A stretch of 64,000 bases of DNA from the NCBI RefSeq assembly GCF_009831115.1, contig NZ_WUUK01000002.1:124001-188000 (forward strand), given 5' to 3'. The position numbers and the translations under genes are program-made. This document shows, piece by piece, positions 41,733 to 52,590 of this stretch. Origin of the DNA: Salinicoccus hispanicus (GTDB lineage Bacteria > Bacillota > Bacilli > Staphylococcales > Salinicoccaceae). Under the pieces are notes generated by a model, which was not told the origin of the DNA, did no database searches, and saw only the letters and a list, made by a program, of their open reading frames with translations. The number at the start of each line of letters is the position of its first letter. Within the stretch, counting starts at the first letter, position 1.

Positions 41733-42053
41733 CTATAGATTGTTCTGCAGGAAATCTTTGACTGATTCCGGTGATTTGGCATCTGCAGAATGCAGGTGGC
41801 CGAGTTTTTCTCCATTCTGGAAAACAAGCAGGCTTGGAATGCCCATGACATCATTTTCATCTGCCGCTTCAGGGAGCTCATCACGATTGAGTTCGTACCA
41901 GTCGATCTGGTTGTACTCCTCAAGAATCGGGTCGATGAACATGTTCATGCGAGTGCAGTCCGGACACCAGTCTGCGAAAAATTTGATGATGATCTTGTCA
42001 TCGCCCTGTATTTTTTCTTTATAGTCATCATACTGTCTGATAGCTTCCATCAT
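41733..42053 (-). CDS. Thioredoxin-like protein, CPDC active site
   Basis: A 106-residue cytoplasmic thioredoxin-fold protein. The redox motif is WCPDC in IKFFADWCPDCTRMNMF (about 28-32), and the cis-Pro loop is VMGIPSLLVFQNGEKLG (about 69). It differs from housekeeping TrxA (WCGPC) and belongs to the YdbP/YtpP-like group. ATG 42053 has AAAGGAG upstream. Reductant and targets are unknown. It reads opposite to the Spx/ArsC-like gene. Confidence 0.82.
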   Translation of the reverse strand: MMEAIRQYDDYKEKIQGDDKIIIKFFADWCPDCTRMNMFIDPILEEYNQIDWYELNRDELPEAADENDVMGIPSLLVFQNGEKLGHLHSADAKSPESVKDFLQNNL

Positions 42054-42192
42054 AAGTACTCCTTTATCAATTTATTTAAGCCTCATTCTATCATTTTTTG
42101 GTGGGAATATGGAAGATACATGCTTATTCTGCTTGCAATATCGAACAGCTTTTACGTATATTAAGAGTAGGAAATCTTCTGGAGGATGACGA

Positions 42193-42549
42193 ATGATTAC
42201 ATTTTATGAATATCCAAAATGCACGACGTGCCGTAAGGGAAAGAAGTATCTTCAGGAAAGCGACGTCCAGTTCGACAGCATCGATATGGTGAAAAATCCA
42301 CCCAGTGCCGATGTGCTTCGTGAACTGGTTGAAACTTCCGGTACGGATATAGACATGCTTTTCAATAAAAGGGGTAAAAAGTATAAAGACCTCAATCTGA
42401 ATGATCGTCTTGATGGAATGTCACAGGATGAGAAACTTGCACTGCTTTCCTCGGACGGCATGCTGATCAAACGTCCACTGGTATACGATGGTACAAGTGT
42501 GCTGCTCGGCTTCAAAGAGGCTGAATACAGGCAGCTCGTGAACAGCTAG
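42193..42549 (+). CDS. ArsC/Spx-family protein, YusI-like
   Basis: A 118-residue thioredoxin-fold protein of the arsenate reductase-Spx family. The N-terminal motif CTTC in YEYPKCTTCRKGKKYL (about 10-13) is the CxxC of this family, and RPLVYDGTSVLLGFKEAEY (about 96-114) is the usual C-terminal block. B. subtilis yusI is likewise next to gcvH. It is not Spx itself: it lacks the RNA polymerase-binding G-R features I would expect and is shorter. Function is unknown. GGAGGATGACGA is the ribosome site. Confidence 0.83.
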   Translation: MITFYEYPKCTTCRKGKKYLQESDVQFDSIDMVKNPPSADVLRELVETSGTDIDMLFNKRGKKYKDLNLNDRLDGMSQDEKLALLSSDGMLIKRPLVYDGTSVLLGFKEAEYRQLVNS

Positions 42550-42617
42550 ATTAACCTTGCCTTCATAGTGGGACTTATGAGATTATATGAGTGTAGTAGA
42601 AAAAGGAGGTTTTTGTC

Positions 42618-42998
42618 GTGGCAACACCTAAAGAATACAAGTATTCAGAAGATCATGAATGGGTCAAAGTCGAAGATGGCAAGGCGACAATCGGTATTAC
42701 TGAATTTGCTCAATCAGAGCTCGGTGATATTGTTTTTGTAGAACTGCCTGCTGAAGGTGACACACTCACTACCGGCGAGTCTTTTGGCAGCGTTGAATCC
42801 GTCAAGACGGTCTCTGAACTCTACGCACCTGTAAGTGGTACTGTAGTTGAAATCAATGAAGGACTGGAAGACAGCCCGGAGCTTGTCAATGAATCTCCAT
42901 ATGAAAAAGCATGGATGGTTGTTGTTGAACTATCCGATGAATCCCAACTTGATAGATTGATGAATGCTGACGCCTACAATGAAATGGTGGACGCATAA
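42618..42998 (+). CDS. gcvH: Glycine cleavage system H protein
   Basis: The lipoyl carrier of the glycine cleavage complex, and in Firmicutes also the relay for lipoate assembly on other complexes. It uses a GTG start after AAAAGGAGG. Its 126 residues show [13 protein letters not shown], the double fold around [13 protein letters not shown], and the lipoylated Lys in [15 protein letters not shown] (about 63). No gcvT or gcvP gene is nearby. The yusI-gcvH-yusF-yusE order equals the B. subtilis yus region. Confidence 0.97.
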   Translation: MATPKEYKYSEDHEWVKVEDGKATIGITEFAQSELGDIVFVELPAEGDTLTTGESFGSVESVKTVSELYAPVSGTVVEINEGLEDSPELVNESPYEKAWMVVVELSDESQLDRLMNADAYNEMVDA

Positions 42999-43004
42999 AA
43001 GTGT

Positions 43005-43033
43005 AAACTCTGGACCCGGTCTGGAGTTTTTTT
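43005..43033 (+). terminator. Terminator after gcvH
   Basis: AAACTCTGGACC can pair with GGTCTGGAGTTT through two wobble pairs, and a T run follows. Confidence 0.65.
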
Positions 43034-43059
43034 AAAATATCATACCAAGGGTGATGACT

Positions 43060-43467
43060 ATGTATTTTTCCGATAAAGTGCTTATTGTCGAAGGAAAGAC
43101 TGATAAACGGCGTATCGAAGAAGTCCTGATTGAACCTGTACAGATCATATGTACCCATGGTACAATGGGTATCTCAAAATTGGATGATATTCTCGACCAG
43201 CTGAATGGCTCTGAAATCTATATCCTGTCAGATGCGGATAAAGAGGGAAGAAACATCAGGAAATGGTTTAAAAAGCACTTGAGCGAAAGCACACATATAT
43301 ATATTGACCCGAAGTTCGGTGAGGTGGGCCGCTGTCCGAGGGACTATCTCGCAAACCTCCTCATGAGGCATGATTTCTATGTAGATACAAGCTTGATCAT
43401 GAAAGGTAAGTTCAGTAATGATGAAAGAATCCAGAACACAAGATATTACCAGCCGTATTCAGTCTGA
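43060..43467 (+). CDS. Toprim-domain protein, YusF-like
   Basis: A small stand-alone Toprim protein of about 135 residues. The catalytic-type Glu is in VLIVEGKTDKRRIEEVL (about 8-24), and the Asp pair is in YILSDADKEGRNIRKWF (about 61-77, DxD). The end holds FGEVGRCPRDYLANLLMRH. Related proteins include the RNase M5 family, which shares the N-terminal motif. B. subtilis yusF has the same neighbours. The biochemical role is unknown. I prefer ATG 43060 because AAGG is 9 bases upstream. It overlaps yusE by 50 bases in another frame. Confidence 0.8.
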   Translation: MYFSDKVLIVEGKTDKRRIEEVLIEPVQIICTHGTMGISKLDDILDQLNGSEIYILSDADKEGRNIRKWFKKHLSESTHIYIDPKFGEVGRCPRDYLANLLMRHDFYVDTSLIMKGKFSNDERIQNTRYYQPYSV

Positions 43468-43735
43468 GGAAACGCTCATTATTTTCGGCTATGCGCCGAT
43501 ATGCGCCAACTGTCAGATCGCTGAAAGAATGCTCGATGTCGTGGCGGAAATGAGAGATTTCTCATATGCGTCAATAGATCTGAATTATCAGAAGGACTTT
43601 ATTGAAACCTATGAGATCAGATCCACTCCGACACTGCTGCTATTCAAAAAGGGCGAACTCGTGAAGGAAATTTATGCATTCCATTCTGTTCCTTACTTGA
43701 CTGAAGTAATGGACGAATTCCTTGTTGACGAATAG
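43418..43735 (+). CDS. Thioredoxin-like protein, YusE-like
   Basis: A 105-residue thioredoxin-fold protein with the motif CANC in FGYAPICANCQIAERML (about 29-32) and cis-Pro in YEIRSTPTLLLFKKGE (about 68). The Trp before the first Cys is replaced by Ile. The start lies 50 bases inside yusF, an unusually long overlap that implies coupled translation. The -35 box of the metNIQ promoter lies inside its last codons. Its partner and substrate are unknown. Confidence 0.82.
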   Translation: MMKESRTQDITSRIQSEETLIIFGYAPICANCQIAERMLDVVAEMRDFSYASIDLNYQKDFIETYEIRSTPTLLLFKKGELVKEIYAFHSVPYLTEVMDEFLVDE

Positions 43736-43753
43736 GAATGCAGGTGCTATTAT
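43725..43753 (+). promoter_or_regulatory. Promoter of the SAM riboswitch-metNIQ transcript
   Basis: TTGACG (43725-43730), a 17-base spacer and TATTAT (43748-43753). The -35 overlaps the end of yusE. Confidence 0.8.
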
Positions 43754-43772
43754 TAATGACAATCTAATAAAA

Positions 43773-43926
43773 ACTCTTATCAAGAGTGGTGGAGGGAAGT
43801 GCCCTACGAAACCACGGCAACCGTCATTGCGACAAGGTGCCAATTCACATGATCATTTGATCGAAGATGAGAGGCTGATGGATCAAACCAATGCCTACTC
43901 AACTTTTGAGTAGGTTTTTTGTTTTT
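43773..43926 (+). promoter_or_regulatory. SAM-I (S-box) riboswitch with terminator, controlling metNIQ
   Basis: The conserved core is present in order: CTCTTATCAAGAGTGGTGG, AGGGAAGTGCCCTACGAA, CCACGGCAACC, AAGGTGCCAATTC and the closing GATGAGAG (43866-43873) that pairs with CTCTTATC. The expression platform is the terminator CCTACTCAA/TTGAGTAGG followed by T runs (43893-43926). With SAM bound the terminator should form and metNIQ is off. Confidence 0.95.
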
Positions 43927-43975
43927 TATGGAAAGGATAGCCATGCTGTCCAATATACAAGTCAGGATGAGGCAT

Positions 43976-44995
43976 ATGATCGACATTCGCAATGCAACTA
44001 AAATTTTCAAGACAAAGAGCAATAATATACAGGCAGTGGATGATGTTACACTGCACATCCGTCAGGGCGAGATCTTTGGTGTCATCGGCTATTCGGGTGC
44101 AGGCAAATCCACACTGATCCGAATGCTGAATGGGCTGGAACAGCCCTCCTCCGGTGAAGTGGTGATCGGAGAGGATGTCATCAGTACGATGACCCGTGCG
44201 AAGCTTAGGAAGAAGCGCCAGAAAGTATCGATGATCTTCCAGCACTTCAATCTTCTCTGGTCGAGAACTGTTGCGGAAAATATCAGTTTCCCACTTGAAA
44301 TCGCCGGTGTTCCGAAGAAGGACCGGCAGCAGCGTGTCGCGGAACTGATCGAGCTGGTCGGCCTCACGGGCCGGGAAGACAATTATCCGAGCCAGCTTTC
44401 AGGCGGACAGAAGCAGCGTGTCGGAATTGCCAGGGCGCTGTCGAATGAACCGGAAGTGCTGCTGTGCGATGAGGCGACGAGTGCGCTCGACCCGGAAACG
44501 ACGGATGAAGTACTGGATCTGCTGGTCAAAATACGCGATGAGATGAACTTGACCATCGTACTGATTACGCATGAAATGCATGTCATCCGCAAGATCTGTG
44601 ACCGTGCAGCAGTAATGGAAGGTGGACGGGTGGTTGAAACCGGTCCTGTACTCAAGCTTTTCCAGAATCCGGAGCATGGAGTGACGAAGCGGTTCGTAAA
44701 AGACGACATCAACGATGAGGAGACCGCTCTCTCGTTCGAGGAAGTCAGGGAAATGTTCCCGACATCTAAGATACTCAAGCTCGGTTTTGTCGGTTCCCAG
44801 TCGAAAGCGCCGATTGTCTCGCAGGTTGTCAAAAAGTACAATCTGGATCTCAATATTCTTTCAGGCAATATCAAGCGGACCAACAATGAATCATACGGTC
44901 ACCTCTATGTAGCGATCGATATCAATGAAACGGATCTTTTGAAACTGGAAGAAGAACTGGCTGAGCACGATGTAACAGTGGAGGTAGAAGGATGA
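43976..44995 (+). CDS. metN: Methionine ABC transporter ATP-binding protein
   Basis: The ATPase of the MetNIQ importer for methionine and related compounds. Walker A is [12 protein letters not shown] (about 38-49), the Q-loop is in [14 protein letters not shown], the signature is [15 protein letters not shown] (about 141), and Walker B is [17 protein letters not shown]-terminal NIL domain (about 265-339) is the methionine-sensing regulatory domain. ATG 43976 aligns with Bacillus MetN. Two other in-frame ATGs lie upstream, within or beside the riboswitch terminator. It ends overlapping metI by 4 bases. Confidence 0.96.
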   Translation: MIDIRNATKIFKTKSNNIQAVDDVTLHIRQGEIFGVIGYSGAGKSTLIRMLNGLEQPSSGEVVIGEDVISTMTRAKLRKKRQKVSMIFQHFNLLWSRTVAENISFPLEIAGVPKKDRQQRVAELIELVGLTGREDNYPSQLSGGQKQRVGIARALSNEPEVLLCDEATSALDPETTDEVLDLLVKIRDEMNLTIVLITHEMHVIRKICDRAAVMEGGRVVETGPVLKLFQNPEHGVTKRFVKDDINDEETALSFEEVREMFPTSKILKLGFVGSQSKAPIVSQVVKKYNLDLNILSGNIKRTNNESYGHLYVAIDINETDLLKLEEELAEHDVTVEVEG

Positions 44996-45687
44996 TGATT
45001 GGATTTATCAATGCGTTCGCTGAAATGTTCTCACTAGAGAACGTGAAGTGGGACGACGTTTTAACAGCAACATATGAAACGCTATACATGACTGTCATTT
45101 CAACGGTCTTTACGTTCATTTTTGGACTGGTGCTCGGCATCATCCTGTTCCTCTCCTCGAAAAGTGGACATGCAGCCAGCAGTCCGGTTTACGGTGTCAC
45201 GGCATTTCTCGTAAACCTGTTCAGAGCCATCCCCTTCATTATTCTGATCATCCTGCTCATTCCATTCACAAAAGTGGTCATGGGGACGATCATGGGATCA
45301 CAGGGTGCACTGCCGGCACTCATCATCGGCGCCTCGCCATTCTATGCACGTCTGGTCGAGATTGGATTGAAGGAAATCGACAAAGGCGTAATAGAAGCAG
45401 CAGAGTCCATGGGCGCCGGCACATGGACGATCATCCGCAAGGTGCTGCTGCCGGAATCACTGCCGGCATTGATTTCAGGCATCACTGTCACTGCCATCAT
45501 GCTTGTCGGATCGACTGCGATTGCAGGCGTCATCGGAGCAGGCGGGCTTGGCAATCTGGCCTATATGGTCGGTTTCACAAGAAACCAGAGTGATGTGACT
45601 CTGGTTGCAACAGTAGTAATTCTGGTTATTGTCTTTATCATCCAGATTCTAGGTGATCTGACTGCAAAAGCGGTCGATAAGCGATAA
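44992..45687 (+). CDS. metI: Methionine ABC transporter permease
   Basis: A membrane permease of 231 residues with five to six segments. The EAA loop that contacts MetN is in [27 protein letters not shown] in pattern (about 128-153). The MetI-like fold [16 protein letters not shown] and [14 protein letters not shown] (about 183) are conserved. It overlaps metN by 4 bases (ATGA) and precedes metQ, all under the SAM riboswitch. Confidence 0.96.
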   Translation: MMIGFINAFAEMFSLENVKWDDVLTATYETLYMTVISTVFTFIFGLVLGIILFLSSKSGHAASSPVYGVTAFLVNLFRAIPFIILIILLIPFTKVVMGTIMGSQGALPALIIGASPFYARLVEIGLKEIDKGVIEAAESMGAGTWTIIRKVLLPESLPALISGITVTAIMLVGSTAIAGVIGAGGLGNLAYMVGFTRNQSDVTLVATVVILVIVFIIQILGDLTAKAVDKR

Positions 45688-45725
45688 TCATAAAAATAAA
45701 TCAATCAGGAAAGAGGGAAAGTATA

Positions 45726-46610
45726 ATGAAGAAAATTTTCTTATTGTTTGTCATTTCAATTTTTGCGGCCATTCTGGTTGCATGCGGTAACGGTGGTTCG
45801 GAAGAATCTACAACTGAAGATAGTGAAGAAAGTGAAGAAACATCCGAAACGGCTGAAAATGAAGAGACTGAAGAGGCGGGCGGCACGATTTCCATCGCAG
45901 CATCCCCGGCTCCACATGCTGAAATTCTGGAAGAAGCAGCGACAATTCTCGAAGAAGAGGGAATTGAACTCGACATAGCGATTGTCAATGACTATACAAC
46001 ACCAAACCGTCTGCTTGCAGATGAGGAAGTTGATGCGAACTACTTCCAGCATACACCATACCTTGAAACAGAGAAGGAATCTCACGACTATGATATCACC
46101 AGCGCCGGCAATGTCCATATCGAACCGATGGCCGTCTATTCACAGGATTACGATTCATTGGAGGATCTGCCGGATGGTTCGACGATCCTCGTATCCAATA
46201 ATCCTGCTGAAGAAGGACGTTTCCTGTCATTCTTCGTTGATGCTGGCCTGATTGAAATTGAAGAAGGCATCGAAATCCAGAATGCAACTTTCGATGATAT
46301 CACTGAAAACGAAAAAGACTTCGAATTCAATAATCAGACAGCTCCGGAACTGCTCGTTGAAATGTATGAAAACAATGAAGCACCAGCAGTCATCATCAAC
46401 TCCAACTTTGCACTTGATGGTGGACTGAATCCGGTTGATGACTCCATCGTAGTAGAAGGCGGAGAGTCCCCTTACGCCAACCTGATTGCAGTACGTACTG
46501 GCGACGAGGAACGTGAGGATATTCAGAAACTTGTTGAAGTACTTCAAGGCGATGAAATCAAACAGTTCATCGAAGATAACTACGAAGGTGCAGTGATTCC
46601 TGTACAATAG
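45726..46610 (+). CDS. metQ: Methionine-binding lipoprotein
   Basis: The substrate-binding lipoprotein of the MetNIQ importer. The signal peptide ends at the lipobox ILVACGNGG (Cys about 20). An acidic linker with many Glu (about 24-55) precedes the NlpA/MetQ domain: TISIAASPAPHAEIL, NDYTTPNRLLADEEVDANYFQHTPYL in pattern, and SNNPAEEGRFLSFF. GNVHIEPMAVYSQ is also typical. Length 294. The linker is unusually acidic, like that of the cytochrome c in this window. A hairpin terminator ends the operon. Confidence 0.95.
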   Translation: MKKIFLLFVISIFAAILVACGNGGSEESTTEDSEESEETSETAENEETEEAGGTISIAASPAPHAEILEEAATILEEEGIELDIAIVNDYTTPNRLLADEEVDANYFQHTPYLETEKESHDYDITSAGNVHIEPMAVYSQDYDSLEDLPDGSTILVSNNPAEEGRFLSFFVDAGLIEIEEGIEIQNATFDDITENEKDFEFNNQTAPELLVEMYENNEAPAVIINSNFALDGGLNPVDDSIVVEGGESPYANLIAVRTGDEEREDIQKLVEVLQGDEIKQFIEDNYEGAVIPVQ

Positions 46611-46617
46611 CAGTAAC

Positions 46618-46647
46618 ATCCCTGGGTCATGTGGCCCAGGGATTTTT
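46618..46647 (+). terminator. Terminator after metNIQ
   Basis: CCCTGGG pairs with CCCAGGG around TCATGTGG, followed by ATTTTT. Confidence 0.85.
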
Positions 46648-46756
46648 CAATTGAAAAAAACAGACAGGAATTATCAATTGGCATCCTTATCACTGTTACT
46701 TTTTCCATTTAAGGAGTATATTTATAGTATAACCAAACCCGGAAGGGGGAAGAAAA

Positions 46757-47092
46757 ATGAATGCACAGAATGCTCAGCTTTTCGACAAAGCGCTTGTCAT
46801 GGTATCGTTCATCGTCTCAGCGTTTACAGCAGTTGTCGGACCATTGCTCATCTGGGTATTGAAGAAGGACGATGATCCAGTAACAGCAGAAGCATTGCGT
46901 CACGTGGCCAATTTCGGTATTTCCTACACGATCTACATGTTTGTGGCCTGGCTTTCATCCTTTATTCTCATCGGTCTGATCATCGGTCCGATCGTCACTG
47001 TGCTGTTCTACGTATTTCTGATCATCGGTGCCATCAAGGCCAATGATGGCATAATGTACAAACCGCCATTCACGCTTGATATCATCAAATAG
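46757..47092 (+). CDS. DUF4870 small membrane protein
   Basis: A 111-residue membrane protein with three hydrophobic segments (about 12-34, 52-75 and 78-100). The DUF4870 core is the block LLIWVLKKDDDPVTAEALRHVANFGIS in pattern, where a polar loop rich in charged residues joins the first two segments. The family is widespread and has no assigned function. GGAAGGGGGAAGAAAA is the ribosome site. It is a single-gene unit between metQ and sufC. Confidence 0.82.
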   Translation: MNAQNAQLFDKALVMVSFIVSAFTAVVGPLLIWVLKKDDDPVTAEALRHVANFGISYTIYMFVAWLSSFILIGLIIGPIVTVLFYVFLIIGAIKANDGIMYKPPFTLDIIK

Positions 47093-47104
47093 TCATTTTC
47101 ATTT

Positions 47105-47140
47105 ACCCCATGATCATTATCAGTCGTGGGGTTTATTTTG
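47105..47140 (+). terminator. Terminator after the DUF4870 gene
   Basis: ACCCCATGA pairs with TCGTGGGGT (one wobble) and is followed by TTATTTTG. Confidence 0.78.
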
Positions 47141-47172
47141 TCGTCCAGGGGCTTTCTGAGAAAGTCTAAAGG

Positions 47173-47201
47173 TTTAAAGTGTGGCGCATTTACGTTATAA
47201 T
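47173..47201 (+). promoter_or_regulatory. Promoter of the suf operon
   Basis: TTTAAA (47173-47178), a 17-base spacer and TATAAT (47196-47201). The leader would be about 95 bases long, AT-rich, without a structure I recognise. Confidence 0.6.
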
Positions 47202-47304
47202 GTAGTAGTAAATGAAATCCCATATCAGACTTTGACTATTATTTATAATTATTATAAACTGGTATGGAGAATATTATATAAATTATCTGTTGGAGGGTTA
47301 ATAA

Positions 47305-48090
47305 ATGGCTTCTGTTCTAGAAATCAAAGGTCTACACGTCGAAATAGACGGCAAAGAAATACTCAAAGGTGTTGATCTCACAATCAGGCAGGGAGAAATC
47401 CATGCTGTAATGGGACCGAACGGTACGGGTAAATCCACGCTGGCTCAGGCAATCATGGGTCACCCGAGATACGATGTGACTCAAGGTGAAGTGCTGCTTG
47501 ATGGAGAGAATGTACTTGAGATGGAAGTGGATGAGCGTGCGCAGGCAGGTCTCTTCCTCGGCATGCAGTATCCATCCGAAATTTCCGGTGTAACGAATTC
47601 CGACTTCCTCCGTTCTGCAATCAATGCACAGCGTGAAGAGGGCGACGAAATCAACTTGATGCAGTTCATCAAAAAGCTTGATAAGAACATGAACTATCTG
47701 GAAATGGATCTCGACATGTCAACACGTTACCTGAATGAAGGATTCTCCGGCGGTGAGAAGAAGCGTAACGAAATTCTGCAGCTCATGATGCTCGAACCTA
47801 AATTCGGCATCCTGGACGAAATCGACTCCGGTCTCGACATCGATGCACTTAAAGTCGTATCCAAAGGTATAAACGAACTCCGCGGCGAAGAATTCGGCGC
47901 ACTGATCATCACACACTATCAGCGTCTTCTGAACTACATCACACCTGACTATGTGCACGTCATGATGCAGGGACGTGTCGTAAAATCCGGCGGTGAAGAA
48001 CTGTCCCGTCGCCTTGAAGCTGAAGGCTATGACTGGATCAAGGAAGAACTTGGCATTGAAGACGAAACTATCGCTGCAGATGTAGAATAG
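47305..48090 (+). CDS. sufC: Fe-S cluster assembly ATPase SufC
   Basis: The ABC-type ATPase of the SufBCD scaffold, which builds Fe-S clusters. Its 261 residues carry Walker A GPNGTGKSTLAQAI (about 37-50), the Suf-specific signature FSGGEKKRNEILQLMML (about 146-162) and Walker B FGILDEIDSGLDID. The first gene of sufCDSUB, the only Fe-S assembly system of most Firmicutes. GGAGGGTTAATAA is the ribosome site. Confidence 0.97.
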   Translation: MASVLEIKGLHVEIDGKEILKGVDLTIRQGEIHAVMGPNGTGKSTLAQAIMGHPRYDVTQGEVLLDGENVLEMEVDERAQAGLFLGMQYPSEISGVTNSDFLRSAINAQREEGDEINLMQFIKKLDKNMNYLEMDLDMSTRYLNEGFSGGEKKRNEILQLMMLEPKFGILDEIDSGLDIDALKVVSKGINELRGEEFGALIITHYQRLLNYITPDYVHVMMQGRVVKSGGEELSRRLEAEGYDWIKEELGIEDETIAADVE

Positions 48091-48104
48091 ACAGGAGGAT
48101 GACC

Positions 48105-49421
48105 ATGGCTACTGAAGTTAATGAATTTGTTATTAACGCTGATGAAGTCATCTCCCGTGCAGAATCACGCGGAGAATCTGAACTTCTCATCAGCAAGAAG
48201 AAAGAAGCATTGGCAACTATTGAAAACCTTGAAATGCCCAAACCGGATAAGACAAAAATAAATAAATGGGATTTCTTCACTGTTTCCCAGCCTGTAACAG
48301 ACAGTGCAGTCTACGGTTCTCTTGAAGAACTGCCGGAATCAGTAAAAAATCTGCTCGACATTGAACATACGAAGAATGTATATGTACAGCATAACAACAC
48401 ACCGGCGTACCTGCAGGTTTCCGATGAACTGCTCGATCAGGGTGTAGTGATTGAAAACATCATCGAAGCAAGTGCAAATCATCCTGAGCTTGTCGAAAAG
48501 TACTTCATGACCGAAGGTGTCAAAATCGATGAGCACAAACTTGCAGCATATCACACAGCGATGCTCAATGGTGGACTGTTCGTATATGTACCTAAAGATG
48601 TGCAGGTCAAAGATCCTGTACAGATGGTAGTTCTGCACGATGACGAAAAGACTTCCCTTTTCAATCACGTACTTATCGTGGCAGACGAAGGTTCCGAGCT
48701 GACTTATGTAGAGAACTATCTTTCCACAGTCGATAAATCCAATGAGCAGATCAATATCATTTCCGAAGTCATTGCCGAAGACAATGCCAAAATCGACTAC
48801 GGTGCAGTGGATTTCCTTGCTGAAGGATTTACCGGCTACATCAACCGACGCGGTATCGTCGGCAGAGATGCAACGCTCGATTGGGCACTTGGCCTGATGA
48901 ATGACTCCAATGTCATCAATGACAATACAACGTATCTGATGGGTGATAACTCAAGCTCCAATCTGAAGACTGTTGTTGTAGGGCGTGGCGACCAGAAGCT
49001 CAACTTTACAACACAGATCATCCACTACGGAAAAGACTCTATTGGACATATTCTGAAGCATGGCGTCATGAAAGACAGTGCATCCAGCATCTTCAATGGT
49101 GTCGGCCATATCAAGCATGGTGCTGCAGGCAGTGATGCCCAGCAGGAATCCAGAGTGCTGATGCTGAGTGAAAAAGCACGTGGTGATGCCAATCCGATTC
49201 TTCTGATTGATGAAGATGACGTTACAGCAGGCCACGCAGCTTCCGTCGGCCGTGTGGATCCAATCCAGCTCTTCTACCTGATGAGCCGCGGCATTTCAAA
49301 GAAGGAAGCGGAAAGACTTGTCATCCACGGTTTCCTTGATCCGGTAGTCAGTGCATTGCCGATTGAATCCGTCAAAAGACAACTTAAGGAAGTCATCGAG
49401 TTGAAAGTACTCTCAAAATAA
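48105..49421 (+). CDS. sufD: Fe-S cluster assembly protein SufD
   Basis: A scaffold partner of SufB and SufC, a right-handed beta helix. ATG 48105 (GGAGGATGACC upstream) gives 438 residues; ATG 48099 is too close to the ribosome site. The core shows YLMGDNSSSNLKTVVVGRGDQ (described; about 290-310), the conserved His in HGAAGSDAQQESRVLML and [24 protein letters not shown] in pattern near the C-terminus. It follows sufC by 14 bases. Confidence 0.96.
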   Translation: MATEVNEFVINADEVISRAESRGESELLISKKKEALATIENLEMPKPDKTKINKWDFFTVSQPVTDSAVYGSLEELPESVKNLLDIEHTKNVYVQHNNTPAYLQVSDELLDQGVVIENIIEASANHPELVEKYFMTEGVKIDEHKLAAYHTAMLNGGLFVYVPKDVQVKDPVQMVVLHDDEKTSLFNHVLIVADEGSELTYVENYLSTVDKSNEQINIISEVIAEDNAKIDYGAVDFLAEGFTGYINRRGIVGRDATLDWALGLMNDSNVINDNTTYLMGDNSSSNLKTVVVGRGDQKLNFTTQIIHYGKDSIGHILKHGVMKDSASSIFNGVGHIKHGAAGSDAQQESRVLMLSEKARGDANPILLIDEDDVTAGHAASVGRVDPIQLFYLMSRGISKKEAERLVIHGFLDPVVSALPIESVKRQLKEVIELKVLSK

Positions 49422-51105
<1,684 letters not shown>

Positions 51106-51110
51106 GTTAT

Positions 51111-52508
51111 ATGGCTAAAAAAGCACCGGAAATTGAGGATTACAAATATGGTTTCCATGATGAAGACGTATCTATTTTCCGTTCAGATCGTGGATTGACA
51201 GAAGAAATTGTACGCGAAATTTCCAAAATGAAGGAAGAGCCCGAATGGATGCTCGACTTCAGACTCAAATCGCTGAAACATTTCTATAAAACGCCGATGC
51301 CTACTTGGGGTGGCGACCTTTCCGAACTCAACTTCGATGAAATCACATACTATGTAAAACCATCCGAGAACACAGAACGCTCATGGGATGAAGTACCGGA
51401 AGAAATCAAGCGTACGTTTGACAAACTCGGTATTCCTGAAGCAGAGCAAAAGTATCTTGCAGGTGTTTCTGCACAGTATGAATCCGAAGTTGTGTACCAC
51501 AACATGGAGAAGGACCTCGAAGACAAAGGCGTCATCTTCAAGGATACAGATACTGCGCTTCATGAAAATGAAGATCTTTTCAGAGAATACTTCTCGACAG
51601 TCATCCCGTATACGGATAATAAGTTTGCTGCACTCAATTCAGCAGTATGGTCCGGTGGTTCATTCATCTACTGCCCACCAAATGTCAAACTGGATACGCC
51701 ACTGCAGGCGTACTTCCGTATCAACTCCGAAAATATGGGTCAGTTCGAACGTACACTGATCATCTGTGATGAAGGATCCAGCGTACACTACGTTGAGGGT
51801 TGTACTGCACCTGTCTACACGACGAATTCACTGCACTCAGCAGTTGTTGAAATCATCGTCAAGAAAGATGCATACTGCCGTTATACGACAATCCAGAACT
51901 GGGCGAACAACGTATACAACCTTGTTACCAAGCGTACATTCGTTGATGCCAACGGTACAATGGAATGGGTCGACGGCAACATCGGCTCCAAGATCACCAT
52001 GAAGTACCCGGCAGTATTCCTAAAAGGCGAAGGCGCACGTGGCATGACACTGTCCATCGCACTTGCAGGTAAAGGACAGCTGCAGGATGCCGGAGCGAAG
52101 ATGATCCACCTGGCACCGAACACATCATCTACAATCGTTTCCAAATCCATCGCAAAACAAGGTGGTAAAGTGTCCTACAGAGGACAGGTCCACTTTGGTA
52201 GAAATGCAGATAACGCACGTTCCAACATCGAATGTGACACGCTCATCATGGATAACGAGTCCACTTCAGATACGATTCCTTATAATGAGATTCTGAATGA
52301 CAACATCTCATTGGAACACGAAGCGAAAGTTTCCAAAGTATCCGAAGAACAGCTCTTCTATCTCATGAGCCGCGGTATCGGCGAAGTCGAAGCGACAGAA
52401 ATGATTGTCATGGGCTTCATCGAACCATTCACAAAAGAACTGCCAATGGAATATGCGGTTGAAATGAACCGTCTGATCTCCTTCGAAATGGAAGGCTCCA
52501 TCGGTTAA
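51111..52508 (+). CDS. sufB: Fe-S cluster assembly protein SufB
   Basis: The scaffold subunit on which clusters are built. ATG 51111 (AAGGAGTG 8 bases upstream) gives 465 residues. Conserved blocks include [25 protein letters not shown] in pattern, VEGCTAP (about 227), [29 protein letters not shown] (the Cys of the SufB active site, about 371) and [28 protein letters not shown] in pattern at the end. It closes the suf operon before a strong hairpin. Confidence 0.97.
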   Translation: MAKKAPEIEDYKYGFHDEDVSIFRSDRGLTEEIVREISKMKEEPEWMLDFRLKSLKHFYKTPMPTWGGDLSELNFDEITYYVKPSENTERSWDEVPEEIKRTFDKLGIPEAEQKYLAGVSAQYESEVVYHNMEKDLEDKGVIFKDTDTALHENEDLFREYFSTVIPYTDNKFAALNSAVWSGGSFIYCPPNVKLDTPLQAYFRINSENMGQFERTLIICDEGSSVHYVEGCTAPVYTTNSLHSAVVEIIVKKDAYCRYTTIQNWANNVYNLVTKRTFVDANGTMEWVDGNIGSKITMKYPAVFLKGEGARGMTLSIALAGKGQLQDAGAKMIHLAPNTSSTIVSKSIAKQGGKVSYRGQVHFGRNADNARSNIECDTLIMDNESTSDTIPYNEILNDNISLEHEAKVSKVSEEQLFYLMSRGIGEVEATEMIVMGFIEPFTKELPMEYAVEMNRLISFEMEGSIG

Positions 52509-52520
52509 TAACAGTAATGG

Positions 52521-52554
52521 ACTCCCTGTCACACTGTGGCAGGGAGTTTTTTTG
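52521..52554 (+). terminator. Terminator of the suf operon
   Basis: ACTCCCTG pairs with CAGGGAGT around a GTCACACTGTGG-type inner stem, followed by seven T. Confidence 0.93.
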
Positions 52555-52590
52555 TTAGAAATGAACTAGAAAAAAGGAAGTTTGACATTC

